Assembly: GCA_936432065.2 (NCBI GenBank)
Contig: OW386291.2
Location: forward strand, 102,303,823 to 102,367,822
Source: Rutpela maculata
Taxonomy: Eukaryota; Arthropoda; Insecta; Coleoptera; Cerambycidae
Length of the DNA: 64,000 nucleotides
Reading direction: 5' to 3'
This document shows, in pieces, positions 33,660 to 43,979 of the stretch. The notes under the pieces were generated by a model, which was given only the letters and a program-made list of their open reading frames with translations, made no database searches and was not told where the DNA came from. Position numbers and translations under genes: made by a program. Within the stretch, counting starts at the first letter, position 1. Each line of letters starts with the position of its first letter.

Positions 33660-34248
33660 CGCTGCCCAAGGAATCACTACTTCCACATCCAGATTTTCTA
33701 TCCAAGTCTCTCACAACGAAAAAAAAACAATAAAACGATATGTCACATCGGAAGTGGGGGTAGGAACGGTGGTAGTGGGGGTGGATGAATTAAAAAACAA
33801 AATTGAGGCCATTGCTTCCTGTATACACACTAAATCACAATTTTATTTATATCACCCTCTTTAATAATGGGGTGGGAGTGGTAACGGGGGTGGCTAATAC
33901 CAAAACATTTTTTGGTATTTATACTAAATACCAATTTTATGGACTCTTACTTGCTTAATTTACCCATTTACACCCATTTCCCCCAACCCTTCAACGGAAT
34001 AAGATCAAAATATAATCTTCCACATCTCGTTAAAATACATACATGTAGCAAATTTCAAGTCAATATATTAAACGGTTCCAGAGTAATCGTGCGCACAAAA
34101 AAGTTACAGACGGACCGACCGACAGAGCGACAGACTTTTTTGCTCAAACTTAAAATCTCGACATTTCATAACATTCTAAGCCTATTAAAAAAATAAAAAT
34201 TTTTACAATTTTGGTTTTGCGTTACTATACTTCCACTGGATGTGGAAA
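33660..34248 (+). mobile_element. Helentron/HINE-like element, copy 6
   Basis: It starts CGCTGCCCAAGGAATCAC, ACTTCCACATCCAG, and ends TACTTCCACTGGATGTGGAAAT. Flanks are AAAAA and AATTA. G-rich tracts lie at 33757-33785 and 33870-33892, with a short GACCGACCGACAGAGCGACAG section. It is inserted in the loop of the large foldback. Confidence 0.8.
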
Positions 34249-35466
34249 TAATTATAAACTACTGAAATTATTTTAACTATAATAATAAAATAATAAAGCC
34301 GCTGTATTACAAATTCTTTTTGCGGAGCAACGTAATTGAATAATTGAAAAATAATCGAATAATCGGAAAGCTGAGAAAAAAATAAGTTGAATTTAAAAAA
34401 AAACGTCCATCTAGCCACTCTTGAAGCCGAGAAAAAGAGAAATAAAGCTGCCGCCGGGGTAAAACTGTCCAAGTGCGCCATTAGCAGTGAAGGGGGAGGG
34501 GAATCTGGCGTCTAGCGTGAACGCGAGTGTCAAGGATGCAATTTTCCCGATTTTTTTTCCATGGCCCATCTAGATATATAGACATGGCACTTTTTGTAAG
34601 TGATAACACACACTCTGAGGTATATTCAGTTAAATTTTCAAGTAAGAATATTTTCAAATTTCGCCGTAATCACAAAAAACGTGAAATTTTCATATCTCGG
34701 CTCCAAAGCATCGGAGCAAAAATATTTTTATCTCAAATTCGTGTTTTTTTATGACAATTAAAATGTCGTTATTTGCAATAAGTTTTATGCAAAATCCACT
34801 GAGATATTTACATTTGTTTAAGTTGCAAAATTGATTTTTTGCGTAAAAAAGTTGCAAATTAACATTTTTTTGAAATATTCTTTTTGATTATGTAAATGTA
34901 CGTCAAATATAATGTTTCTACCGAAACAGAACTGTAAAATATTAATATGATCTTTTAGTATAACAGTTTGAATTTTTTTTTTATAAATTAATTGCAAAAA
35001 AAATAATTAATATTTTGCAACGGGACAAAGTGCATTTCATTAAGGGTAAAAATATGTACTACTCTCATAATATCGTTAACATGCAGATTTTATATTTGTT
35101 TCTACAGTACTTCAAAGTTCGAGGATCGAGAAATTCAATTTTTTTAGTTTCTTGTCATAAAATGTTATTAACAATCAAAAATTCGTTCTTTGCATATACA
35201 TTCCTTATAGGGGAACCCGTAACGAAAAAATTGACGTGTCGAACGTTTTTCTACGACCTTTAGAAGCGAAGATATAAGCAAACAAGTAAGTTGCAAAATT
35301 CATTTTGTTTACAAAAAGTTGAATAACAATTAAAGCCGCCATTTTGAGTGGTCAACATTATTTTTTTCGGATTCCTGAGGAAATTCTGTAGGGGGTAGGC
35401 TAATTTTTGACTTGTCCCAAAACTTTCCGAGAAATCGTTATTTTTGAATCTAAAATCACCGGACTA

Positions 35467-35767
35467 TGTAGCTCTGTTATGAATTATTCGATTTCGATAC
35501 GATTTTTTAATGAAGGTTATATAAACTTAATTTATCCCATGCTAAGTTCGTAACTTTAGTCGCCATCTTGAATCTGCTACATTGAACATCATCGAGATTT
35601 TTTTTACTGAAGTAAAATTGATGTCATATGGGATCCGCTCTCATGGCTCGGCCATATTGGATTTGTTTTATAAGGATTATGTCACATTTTACTTAAAAAT
35701 TTTGTCGCCATATAAGATTTTCCTCGGGATTTTCCTAGAATTTATCCAATCGAAATAATTCTTTTTT
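35467..35767. other. unassigned AT-rich DNA
   Basis: I see no repeat shared with the window and no coding signal. Confidence 0.4.
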
Positions 35768-36130
35768 TTTAATTATTTAACGTCGGCCTATTCCCTCGAC
35801 TGAAACCAATCACTGACACTAGAAGACGAGCTACCGCTAACTCAAAATGTTCCAAACTCCTTATCTATTGAAGAGCAGGACTTTTTAATTTGCCTAACAT
35901 TTATTACACAAGGAAGCGACTACTTTACATCCCCTCCAAAGGATGAATTATCCACTACGCAATCCTCGCCTAATAGTGCATAGCTCCTGCCTATACGTTG
36001 ATATTCGAGCTGCTAGAATGTGACACGAGGTCGCTGTATTTTCTTACACGCCACCAGTTCAGGTGCTAATCGCAACTGCCATTGCCTCATTTTTGGTATT
36101 TAAATACGTCCATAGTCAGGACGGATCTGA
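35768..36130 (-). mobile_element. 5S-derived SINE, degenerate copy
   Basis: On the minus strand the 3' tail ...GGCCGACGTTAAATAATT (35770-35795) and the blocks AGGGAAT, AGCTCGTCTTCTAG, AAATGTTAGGCAAATTA, GGAGGGGATGTAAAGTAG and GTATAGGCAGGAGC follow the order of the copy at 42205-42600. The 5S-like head (about 36040-36130) is badly worn. Confidence 0.6.
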
Positions 36131-36139
36131 TTAGAAAGA

Positions 36140-36755
36140 CCTTTAATAACACTATGCGTCTATCAAGCAACCGTAGCAGGTGATATAGTCTTGCCAGATG
36201 TGCTATATAGTAAAGGAAAGCCAACTAGAATAATGCATGGACGAAAAAACTTCTGCCAAGACTATATAAAACATAAATATTTGTATTTTTACTTTAATAA
36301 ATTGTTCTTGAACTGCTGCCATATGATATATTTAATAGACACTATTTAGTGAACAAATGGTTGTTAGAATCAAGTGGCAAATGAACGGTGGGAATATATA
36401 AGACAAGAAGTAATAAACCAACTCTCAAAAATATTCTTTGAACGATAATGCTAATATTGTCTCAAGAAAATTTGTTATTCATGAATATTGTGAGAGCTAA
36501 AATTAATTAACCAAGGAAAGCAATTCAACTGCTCACAAAAAGAATTGAAAATTAATTTTCCGAGGTGACAGAGAAAGTTAATACATTAATTTTTTAAATG
36601 GAAAATCGATAATCCATCCGCCTGGAAATAAAAGCTTTATTTTTGTTTGTAAATTGACTTCTGAAAATTTGTAACACAAGTTATATTATTTTCATGAAAG
36701 ATTTGTTTGAAAAAAATATATTTTAATAACTCAATGGCGGAATTAAATACACAGA
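36140..36755. other. unassigned AT-rich DNA
   Basis: Nothing supported in 36140-36590. The part up to about 36755 probably belongs to the 3' side of the transposase scrap that follows. Confidence 0.35.
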
Positions 36756-36850
36756 TATGCATTACATTTAATGGAAATGATTTTCTACATGTCCACCATC
36801 TGCCTTGATACCTTGATGTAAACATGTAAGAAAATTGTATGTTACAGCGC
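36756..36850 (-). pseudogene. C-terminal scrap of a mariner-like transposase
   Basis: Reading the minus strand with one shift gives TCLHQGIKADGGHVENHFH (about 36830-36775), then a stop. GGHVEN near the C-terminus is a hallmark of insect mariner-like transposases (NGGHxExxL). The rest of the gene is absent. A tail with FNSAIELLKYIFF continues out of frame. Confidence 0.5.
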
Positions 36851-36996
36851 GTAGGAGCATATTTTTATAAATATTTTCTGCAATGCGATTTACTTAGTAA
36901 TAATAATAAAAATAATTTATTTCAGTATCGTGATATAGGTACATGTTATAAAGATCGGGGTGAAGTCTAGACGAGGCTTCTCTAATTAAGTGGAAA

Positions 36997-37475
36997 CAAT
37001 TACACAGGTCTACAAAAAAAAAAAAAGGTCTTGTCCTAAGGTTCTCATCTTCTAACTTTTCTGAAGTATTTTGACGCGCTGAAACCAATTTTGAACAAAA
37101 AAAAATTCTGTTATGTCAATTTCCTTCTACCACCCCATTTTATCTCCTAGAGGTAGCAGAAAAGTTAGATCAGAACATTAGGACAAGACTTTTTCTGACC
37201 TTTTCAGAGGAAAAAAGAGGTGGCAAAGAAAAACTGACACGATAGAAAATATATTTTGTTCAAAATTGGCTTCAGCGCGTCAAAATACTACAGAAAATTT
37301 AGATTAGAATCTCAAGACAAACAAGGCCGTTTTGCCCTTTTTAGGGGATGTTGGATGAAAACTGACACGATAGAAAAAAATGTTTAGTCCAAAATTAGCT
37401 TCAACGCGTCAAAACTCTTCAGAAATGTTAGGTGATAAACTTAGGACAAGATCTCTTATTGTAGACCTGCGTGAT
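36997..37475. mobile_element. inverted-repeat element with CAGGTCTAC ends and internal ~143-bp repeats
   Basis: The left end CAGGTCTACAAAAAAA (about 37003) and the right end TTGTAGACCTG (37463-37473) are inverted. Inside, a unit with AACTGACACGATAGAAAA, AAAATTGGCTTCAGCGCGTC and TTAGGACAAGA occurs twice in direct orientation (about 37225 and 37368) and once inverted (37020-37130). A related left end (CAGGTCTACAAAAAAAAA, CTGCTCCAAGG) starts the repeat at 44503. Confidence 0.6.
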
Positions 37476-37922
37476 TAATCCAAGAATATTGAAATATAAC
37501 GTAAAATCTAAGAACAGATGCCTGACTATGTGACAAATGAAAACATGGAAAATAACAACTTATGAACAATTATAAGTAAGTGTATAATTTGACAATATTT
37601 AAAATATATAGATTAATCAACTGTAAACCAAATATAGTTTAATTAATCCTGGGTAAGAAAATTTTATTTTGTTTTCAACACGAAAACTATTGAGAGAAAA
37701 CATTTTTATTCCTTTATCAATGTTATTATATATTCCAAATACATTATATGTGAAAGATCTAGTGATGGAGATTAAACAAAAATGAGGCATTGATAACTGA
37801 CTAGAATTTCTAATATTAATATCGTGAATATCACATCTAAAAACTAAATTTTCACGCAAGTATGTAGGTAGTGAAGAAGAAATGCTAGGAAACACAAAGT
37901 CAGCCAATTTGTATTTATATAA

Positions 37923-38313
37923 ATGATTACAATTAATTATTTTTTATTTATTTGCTTTCATCTTGATTCGAAAATATTATTTAAGTATTAAGCAAATCAC
38001 TCAATCAGAAAGTAGATAATTTCAAATTAAATAAATAAGTGTGAACGACTGAATTTAAATAAATGATTTAAGTATTCTCAATATATTTTTTTGCTTTAAA
38101 ATGCTAGTAATCCTATCATGTAATTCAATACTTCGTCAATATTAGTTAGAAGAGTAGTTGTTTTGATTGGTTCTCAAACAATGAGTGTTTTAAGTAGTAT
38201 ATTAGCGTGACCAGATTGAGGCACCAATATAGAAAAAGTAGGTAACTTCATATTAAATAAAAAAGTGTGTAAATTGTGATTTGCTTAATACTTAAATAAT
38301 ATTTTCTAATCAT
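37923..38313. mobile_element. inverted-repeat element with 12-bp target duplication
   Basis: The LINE relic's codons for LYKY are duplicated: GTATTTATATAA is at 37911-37922 and again at 38314-38325, and the LINE reading continues as LYKY-KLADFV when one copy and the insert are removed. The insert carries inverted repeats with GAAAATATTATTTAAGTATT and AAGCAAATCAC (about 37970-38002 and 38275-38308). The left side starts ATGATTAC and has an extra ~38 bp before the main repeat. A long duplication with TIRs would suit a Mutator-like element (typical duplication 8-11 bp), but this is uncertain. Confidence 0.7.
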
Positions 38314-38664
38314 GTATTTATATAAGTTTTTCATTTTTAGCCAATCTCGTTGTTTAATTTTTAGTCACTTTATCCATTTTTTAAGCCCAAAAACAAAACG
38401 TCAATAACAATTTTGTTTATGCTGAAGTATATTTCTATGTAATTCTGTCTAGACAGGGATAGTATAAAGTAGTGCCATAATATAGTTTTGACAAAACCAG
38501 GATTTCGGTTAATTTCTTCCGCAATTTGAAATTTAAAATGCTACCAACATTACAATAGAACGGTTTCAGTGCCAATTATGATTTTTTTATCAGAAGAGAG
38601 ACGTATTCTTTAAATCTTAATTTGCAGTCAAAGATGATCAAGATTTTTTCCGCATTTGACTAAG

Positions 38665-38832
38665 GGCCGGTTTTTCAATGCAAAGTTAAGCACTTTAGCT
38701 TACAGATAAACTAACTGGAAGTTTAGAATGTGCTTCTATTAAACATTTTAATATTGGAATTTCACATTTTAAATTTCTAGTTAGTTTATCTGTAGGCTAA
38801 AGTGCTTAACCTTGCATTGAAAAACCGGCCCT
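38665..38832. mobile_element. PIF/Harbinger-type MITE, 168 bp, TAA duplication
   Basis: It starts GGGCCGGTTTTTCAATGCAA and ends with the exact inverse, flanked by TAA at 38662-38664 and 38833-38835. The two halves pair along ~70 bp each (with AGTTAAGCACTTTAGC and ACAGATAAACTAACT). GGGCCGGTTTTTCA ends and a 3-bp TWA duplication are characteristic of PIF/Harbinger MITEs. It is inserted in the Jockey-like relic and is therefore younger than it. Confidence 0.9.
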
Positions 38833-40123
38833 AAGTCCAAAGTTTGATTATTGATAAACAGTTTCATGTTTCTGACAAAAAATAAAAACGTTACATTTGG
38901 TAACATTAAGCTATGTCGGACATAATATTCATGAGTTGAGTTTAGATCTTCACTTATACACTTACAGGCTGAGTTAACCTAATTTGGATCTAATAAAAGG
39001 TATTTCTTTGTAACATCTGCAAACGCCTGAACAGTTGAATATTCTATTACTTCAAAAAGGTTGGCTGTATATGTAAAGAACAATAAAGGCCCTAATATTG
39101 ATCCTTGTGGCACGCCACCCATTACTAAGATGAGAAAAAACGACTCTACGGCTGTATCCTTGAATTCAAAGTAAACTAGCTTTGCACATAGCAATAGTGT
39201 CGAAGGCCTCCGAGAAATCAAGGAGGACAAGTGCTGTAGCAAATCCGCTATTAAGTAACCTAACTACTTATATGATCAATAACATTTGTAAGTAGCGTTA
39301 TCGTGCTGTAACCTCTCCTGGATCCTCATACCTAATGGAGATAATATAATATAAGTAACGGCGTAGGTAGTCGAATATTTGTGAATTGATAAAAGTTTTC
39401 AATATTTTTGAACGAGTATATTGGACTTTAAGTCAAGTATTATACTTTTAATTTGCCTAAACGATAATGATATGTCATTGTTGTTGTTAGATTTTTTATA
39501 TTATGTAGTTTCAGGGCAGTCTTTAACTGGATAATGAATACTAAAGAAAATAATTGTGTTTTAGTTACATTACATCTTTTAATTTGCGTGGGAATATCAG
39601 TAGATGATTGTGTTGAGATTTTTATTTTATCCACAATTTTTTTTATTCAGATTATTAAACGAAAAGATATGTAGCCGGCTTTTTCTCCTTTTAAGTACTT
39701 GGTATAAGATTACTAAGTTCTTTACAATATCTGCAATCATTTAGTCCCTGGAGTGTTTATTATATTTACAAAGGGCTTTATTTCTGATATCAGTTGTAAT
39801 CCATAGTGCATACGTTTTAGTTACTTTTCTAAGGGACATGTTTAGCGAATATTAAAATATCGCTGTTACGAAAATTTGTATCGTCAATAACATTTACATA
39901 AAAGACGACATCCCAGGATACCTTAATTAAGTCTACATTAAAATCATTAGTAAAAAAGATTTTAAAGCCTTTATAGGTAACAAAAGGGTTTAGACTAGAT
40001 ACTGGATACGATAATTTAAAAAAAAATTGCATGACGATCAGAAATTTTGTGATTCCAAATTTTGTTATTACATTTTGACCGTTGGTAAAAAATTTGTCGC
40101 GTTGGTTGGTTCTGATATTAATT

Positions 40124-40148
40124 GTTAATTAATTAATTAATTAATTAA
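40124..40148. repeat. (TTAA)n run
   Basis: Tandem AATT units separate the LINE relic from the transposase scrap on the other side. Confidence 0.8.
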
Positions 40149-40149
40149 A

Positions 40150-40290
40150 ATTTAAGTTCCTCTATCATATGTGGCCTATTTTCGTATACTCTATCTTTGA
40201 GATGACCCCAGACCCTTAGAAATTAGTCGCATGGATTTGTATCAGGGTCAGGTAAGTATGGTGGCCAAGACCACCCGGTATCAAATCAGG
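40150..40290 (-). pseudogene. mariner-like transposase fragment around the third Asp
   Basis: The minus strand reads, with small shifts, GGLGHHTYLTLIQIHA, then GVISKIEYTKIGHI. Alternative frames give WPPYLPDPDTNPCD, WGHLKDRVYENRPHMIEEL. This matches RSPDLNPCDFFLWGHLKxxVYExxPxTIEEL of insect mariner-like transposases. Only about 45 codons are left. Confidence 0.6.
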
Positions 40291-41060
40291 TTAGGAAGCC
40301 GCTGGAGATAATGTTATTATATTGAGAAAGTAAAAATATAAAATATCTCAAATTGATTCTTCAGACAATTAATATATAATGTAACAAACTTAAATACTAA
40401 AATTGCCCTTGCATACTCTGTTCAATCCTTTGAAGATTCTAAGTTTAACTGCTCAAAAGATCAAAATAGGGGAGTCTTTTAACGCGCTCTATATAATTTT
40501 ATATTCCAACATTGACCCAATAATTTGTTAACGTCCAAAACTAAACTCCAAACAAAATTTGTATTCCAACTTGTCTAGCGGAATGGAATTTGAATACATT
40601 TAAAATAGTTGCCGAAGTATAAAGCACAAATATAAATATCACTGTCCCATGAATGTTCGCACGTAGATATATAAAATACCTCGCATACATTTTAAATTTT
40701 GCAACACTCTAAACAGTTATATGCCGGAAATATACAAGCCATTGTAACGAGCCATAACGTCATAAGTAATTGTAATAACTGTTTTACATAGCTTGTAAAG
40801 CAACTTAACCGCCCTATTTAAATATTATATGGCTAAGAACCGTACGGAATGCTAACTAATGAAAGTTAGCGATCACCCTCTCTAATGCCACAATTTACGT
40901 CACATTAATCTATGTATCTGGTGCAGCAAATGGTAAGGGTCATTAGTGACATAACTACCAAAAATTCACATTATGAATATTTTGAAATTGAGGGCAATTA
41001 GCTGTAAATGTTAGTACAGAATGGAAGTTTAGAAATAAATAATAAATAAATAATTGAGAA
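40291..41060. other. apparently unique DNA, nothing recognised
   Basis: Less repetitive-looking than its neighbours, with no ORF or known motif. The most promising candidate here for single-copy intergenic DNA. Confidence 0.4.
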
Positions 41061-41066
41061 TAATAC

Positions 41067-41690
41067 ACGGTGTTTCAGGTATGCAGTCATTACATTTTAG
41101 GGGTGATTCTATGTCAAAAAGATATTTATAAAATTTCCTATAAACATGGGTCCAAAAATGTTTGTTAAGAGAGCTAGGGCCTTTTGAAGTAAACCTAGAT
41201 AATAGATAATGACACGGGAGAGTGAGTCATCTTTATTTTATGTTTTAGAAGCCTGAGGATACATAAGTTTCTTTAGGTTCATATTTCTCGAATATTGTTG
41301 GTCCTAAGGTGCCACAAGATAAGCTTTCTTCTGTATTTTGGGCCCAAGAATCATATTCCGATAAAAAAATCACAAAAAATACGCATAAAAAGTTTGGAAG
41401 GGGAGAAGGAACCCCCCTTCCTATTTTGCGCTCCCATGATTGAATTAACTATTGATGGATAACACAGAATATCGACCTTCATTAATGTCAGATCACATAC
41501 AAAAATTGGTCAATGAGCTCAATGGCTTCTTGAACTATAAGTAAAATCACAACTTTGGATGCATACATCAGAAGGCCTCAGCTCCAGCAATAGGGATTTC
41601 CAAACCCATGTTGATAGGAATTTTTAAAAATACCTTCACATTTCGACATAGAATCACCCGTAAAAGCTAACAACTACATACCTGAAACAT
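41067..41690. mobile_element. ~620-bp TIR element
   Basis: The left end CGGTGTTTCAGGTATGCAG and TAGGGGTGATTCTATGTC (41070-41120) is inverted at 41643-41688 as GACATAGAATCACCC, ACTACATACCTGAAACA. Arms are ~55 bp. The interior is non-coding and contains a GGGGAGAAGG/CCCCCCTTCC hairpin near 41400. Confidence 0.65.
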
Positions 41691-41735
41691 CAGCTAAATT
41701 TTGAGTATGGAGCGCTTATTTAAGGAGCATTTTTT

Positions 41736-41970
41736 TTCGGGTATTAATACACAAGAGGTCGATTTTTTACCGGGTAAATTTTTTTTGGACAAAAACCTGT
41801 TTTCCCATGAAAATTATTCGAGAATTAAGGGCATGGAAAAATCGCGACACGAAGTGGAGCGATTTTTCCTATGTCCCTTAATTCGAGCATAATTTTCATG
41901 GAAAACAGGTTTGAGTCACTCAAAAAAAAAATTACCCAAGTAGAAAATCAACCTCGTGTGTATTACAGAA
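41736..41970. mobile_element. ~230-bp palindromic MITE
   Basis: The two halves are near-complete inverses: TAATACACAAGAGGTCGATTTT, ACCTGTTTTCC and ATTCGAG on the left; CTTAATTCGAGCATAATTTT, GGAAAACAGGT and AAAATCAACCTCGTGTGTATTA on the right. The centre is TCGCGACACGAAGTGGAGCGA. A plus-strand frame across it is spurious. Confidence 0.75.
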
Positions 41971-42204
41971 GATTAATATATGATTAAAAAATATTATCTA
42001 AAATAATTATTAAAACAACAAAACTGTTTATTTAATGTTTTAAAAATAACGATTTATAATAAAAAATAAAAACATTTTCTAATGTTTTTTATCATGTTAT
42101 AACCCCAGTCAGTCAAAATATTTGTAAGTTCATCATAGTAGCCCGTATCTTTTTCGAGGGAATATTGCTCTTTGCAAAAACCTTTAAATTGTTTCCATGT
42201 AGAA

Positions 42205-42600
42205 TTTTTAGTGGGGGGCGAGCGTAGAGGCGACTTCAATGTGAATATCAGTCGATATTCCGTTGAAGCAACGTCGAGCGCGGTTAGTACTTGGATGGGT
42301 GACCCACCTATCTTGGGAAATACAGCGTTCTCGTCCCACCTTCTAGCGGCTTGTATATCAGTGTATACGCGGAAGTTACGTAATTTCAGACGAGTATTCC
42401 GTAGTGGATATACCATCCTTCGGAGGGGATGTAAAGCAGGCGGTCCCTTGTCTATTAAATGTTAGGCAAGTAAAAGATCTCTACTCTTCTTAAGGGAAGA
42501 GGTTCGGCAAAATTTTCAGGTTGGGGGTAGCTCGTCTCCTGGCGTCGGTGATAGGCCCTGGTAGTGGAAATAGGCCGACGTTAAATAGTTAAAAAAAAAA
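42205..42600 (+). mobile_element. 5S rRNA-derived SINE (SINE3-like), best copy
   Basis: The head GGGGGGCGAGCGTAG... leads into GAAGCAACGTCGAGCGCGG then TTAGTACTTGGATGGGTGAC (42265-42303), which is clearly the internal promoter half of 5S rRNA (box A, intermediate element, box C); CTTGGGAA and TACAGCG follow. The unrelated body has AGTGGATATACCATCC, GGAGGGGATGTAAAGC, TAAATGTTAGGCAAGTAAAA, GGTTCGGCAAAATTTTCAGG and ends GGCCGACGTTAAATAGTT plus an A-rich tail (42590-42600). It would be transcribed by RNA polymerase III. Short frames across it are noise. Confidence 0.85.
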
Positions 42601-43485
42601 ATTTAGTGTTTCTCGTTTTAACTGGGACACTTTCATTCATAGCTTCGAGCTTCGTTAATATTTTCTTGTGAAACATCACCAAATCGCTTCTTCTCATTCA
42701 TTTTGTGTACAGAAATCAAGATAAAAACGTGAAATGTCAGATTTTAATAATTTCAATGACTTTTTTAGTTTGACACATGCCTACTACGAAGAAAGTAACA
42801 TACATTTTTCTCGATTTTTTCCACTTATCGATAACCGTTTTTCTCACTTTAAACAAATCCTATTGGTCGATTTTTTTGAAAATGTACCTTTTGATTGGTT
42901 AATAAAGTAAGAATATATTAATCGAAGCAAAAAGATCGGACCATTTTGTAGAATAATAAATAATTTTTTATATTCCCAGTTGATGACACTCTTTCCTTTG
43001 GTCGTGACCAAAGTTATGAGAATTTAATTATAGAAATCATTATTTTTATTCACAGCGCCAACAAATAAAAAAAATGTATTTATTATTCGTATACTACTAC
43101 ACCTTTGGTGAGTGACTCTCTGTACATTCGGAAAATTACTTGTTCAGCATATTATATTTAGAACCTAAACAGGAATAAATGACAAAACTTGTGTTGAATT
43201 ACATTCATACAGGCACAACTTTTTATATCACGATATGGATTTCAAATGTTTTTATTCCAAACTATTGCGTGGGGTTTAAGAAATATTATTTTTAATATAA
43301 TATTTTGTCGGCTTCATAAATATAGGCTCTAGAGAAGTTTCAACGTGCGGGTGTCGCATTAGTCAAATAACGTACATTGAGTGAGATAGAGTGGAGTAGT
43401 GCATTTTTAGTGATTATGACAGTTGATACATTTCTGAATCCAATTTTAATTCAATTAATGAATCTTCTTCTTCTTCCTCTTATTC
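42601..43485. other. AT-rich DNA, nothing recognised
   Basis: No coding frame or shared repeat. Possible single-copy DNA. Confidence 0.4.
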
Positions 43486-43489
43486 ACAA

Positions 43490-43975
43490 CGTCTTCCCAG
43501 ACTCAGATTCATGAGAATTATTCTAGTTGGCCACCGCTTGCTGTATAGATCGTCTGGTGGCATCATACCACCTATCGTGATCGCCTGTTAGGCGCACAGC
43601 CTCTCTAAAGCTCTTTCCTATCAGCTCTTTGGTGACAAACGGCGTCCTCTTCTTCGGTTTTCCCTGAAATATCAACCGTTCTATACTGTTCTCCCTTCTG
43701 TTGATGTGGTTAAAAAATGAGAGGACTCGAGATAATTCGATGCTGGAGAGTCTGTTTTGGAGACGTATTTCTTAAAGAATCGAGGTATTAGTGTGAAGCG
43801 CTGTCCAGGAAATTCGTAACAAACTCTCCAGACCCACATCTCGAAAGTACTAAGATGCCATCTGTCTACTTCCTAATGGTCCATGCCTCAGAGGCGAAAT
43901 GAAACATGTAGGAAACAAGTCTGATATTTGGGCGTCTTGTGATATGAATGAAGAGATGGTCGGATATTTCCGGGA
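43490..43975 (-). pseudogene. LINE ORF2 C-terminal fragment
   Basis: Minus-strand reading with several shifts gives AWTIRK-DRWHLSTFEMWVW, VLRISWT, NTSILKKY, FFNHINRRE, LIFQGKPKKRTPFVTKELIG, SFREAVRLTGDHDRW and LMNLSLGRRCE, ending near 43490 in a GAAGAAGAAG tail. The pattern EMW-WRR-L-ISW, HI-R, GK-xxxKR, REAVRLTGDRDRW is that of the C-terminal region of a non-LTR retrotransposon polyprotein (RTE-like or a similar clade; clade uncertain). Heavily mutated. Confidence 0.6.
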
Positions 43976-43979
43976 CGGG

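Larger units (their letters stand above)
32106..35464. mobile_element. 3.4-kb foldback element (AGTCCGGTGAT family), arms >1 kb
   Basis: TA (32104-32105) and GTCCGGTGAT open it. The inverse ATCACCGGAC and TA (35465-35466) close it. The arms are about 32106-33240 and 34315-35464, matching throughout, for example GCAACTTAAACAAATGTAAATAT, CTCAGAGTGTGTGTTATCAC and CCGCCATTTTGAGTGG. The loop carries a Helentron-like copy and a short coding-like segment on the minus strand. It lies only 64 bp from the previous foldback, and both start with GTCC(A/G)GT after TA. Confidence 0.85.
37610..40115 (-). pseudogene. Jockey-like LINE ORF2 relic (endonuclease end to RT C-terminus)
   Basis: In minus-strand order: NQPTR and worn endonuclease C-terminus (40100-40030); FVTYKGFKIFF to SWDVVFYVNVID (39829-40032); KVTKTYALWITTDIRNKAL (about 39830-39770); GGVPQGSILGPLLFF (about 39120-39075), QAFADVTKKY where FADD should be (about 39030-39000); NMKLFINNQTLD (about 38860); CKLRFKEY and IGWLKMKNLYKY (to 38314); then KLADFVFPSISSSLPTYL, LVFRCDIHDINIRNSS and RSFTYNVFGIYNNIDKGIK to 37617. 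Two younger insertions split it (38665-38832 and 37923-38313). It has stops, shifts and a lost catalytic Asp. The 5' part is missing. Confidence 0.8.

Noticed and set aside
42054..42465. 120- and 97-codon overlapping frames
   Set aside because: They lie over the 5S-derived SINE. The GC-richer, pol III-derived sequence gives chance open frames on both strands.
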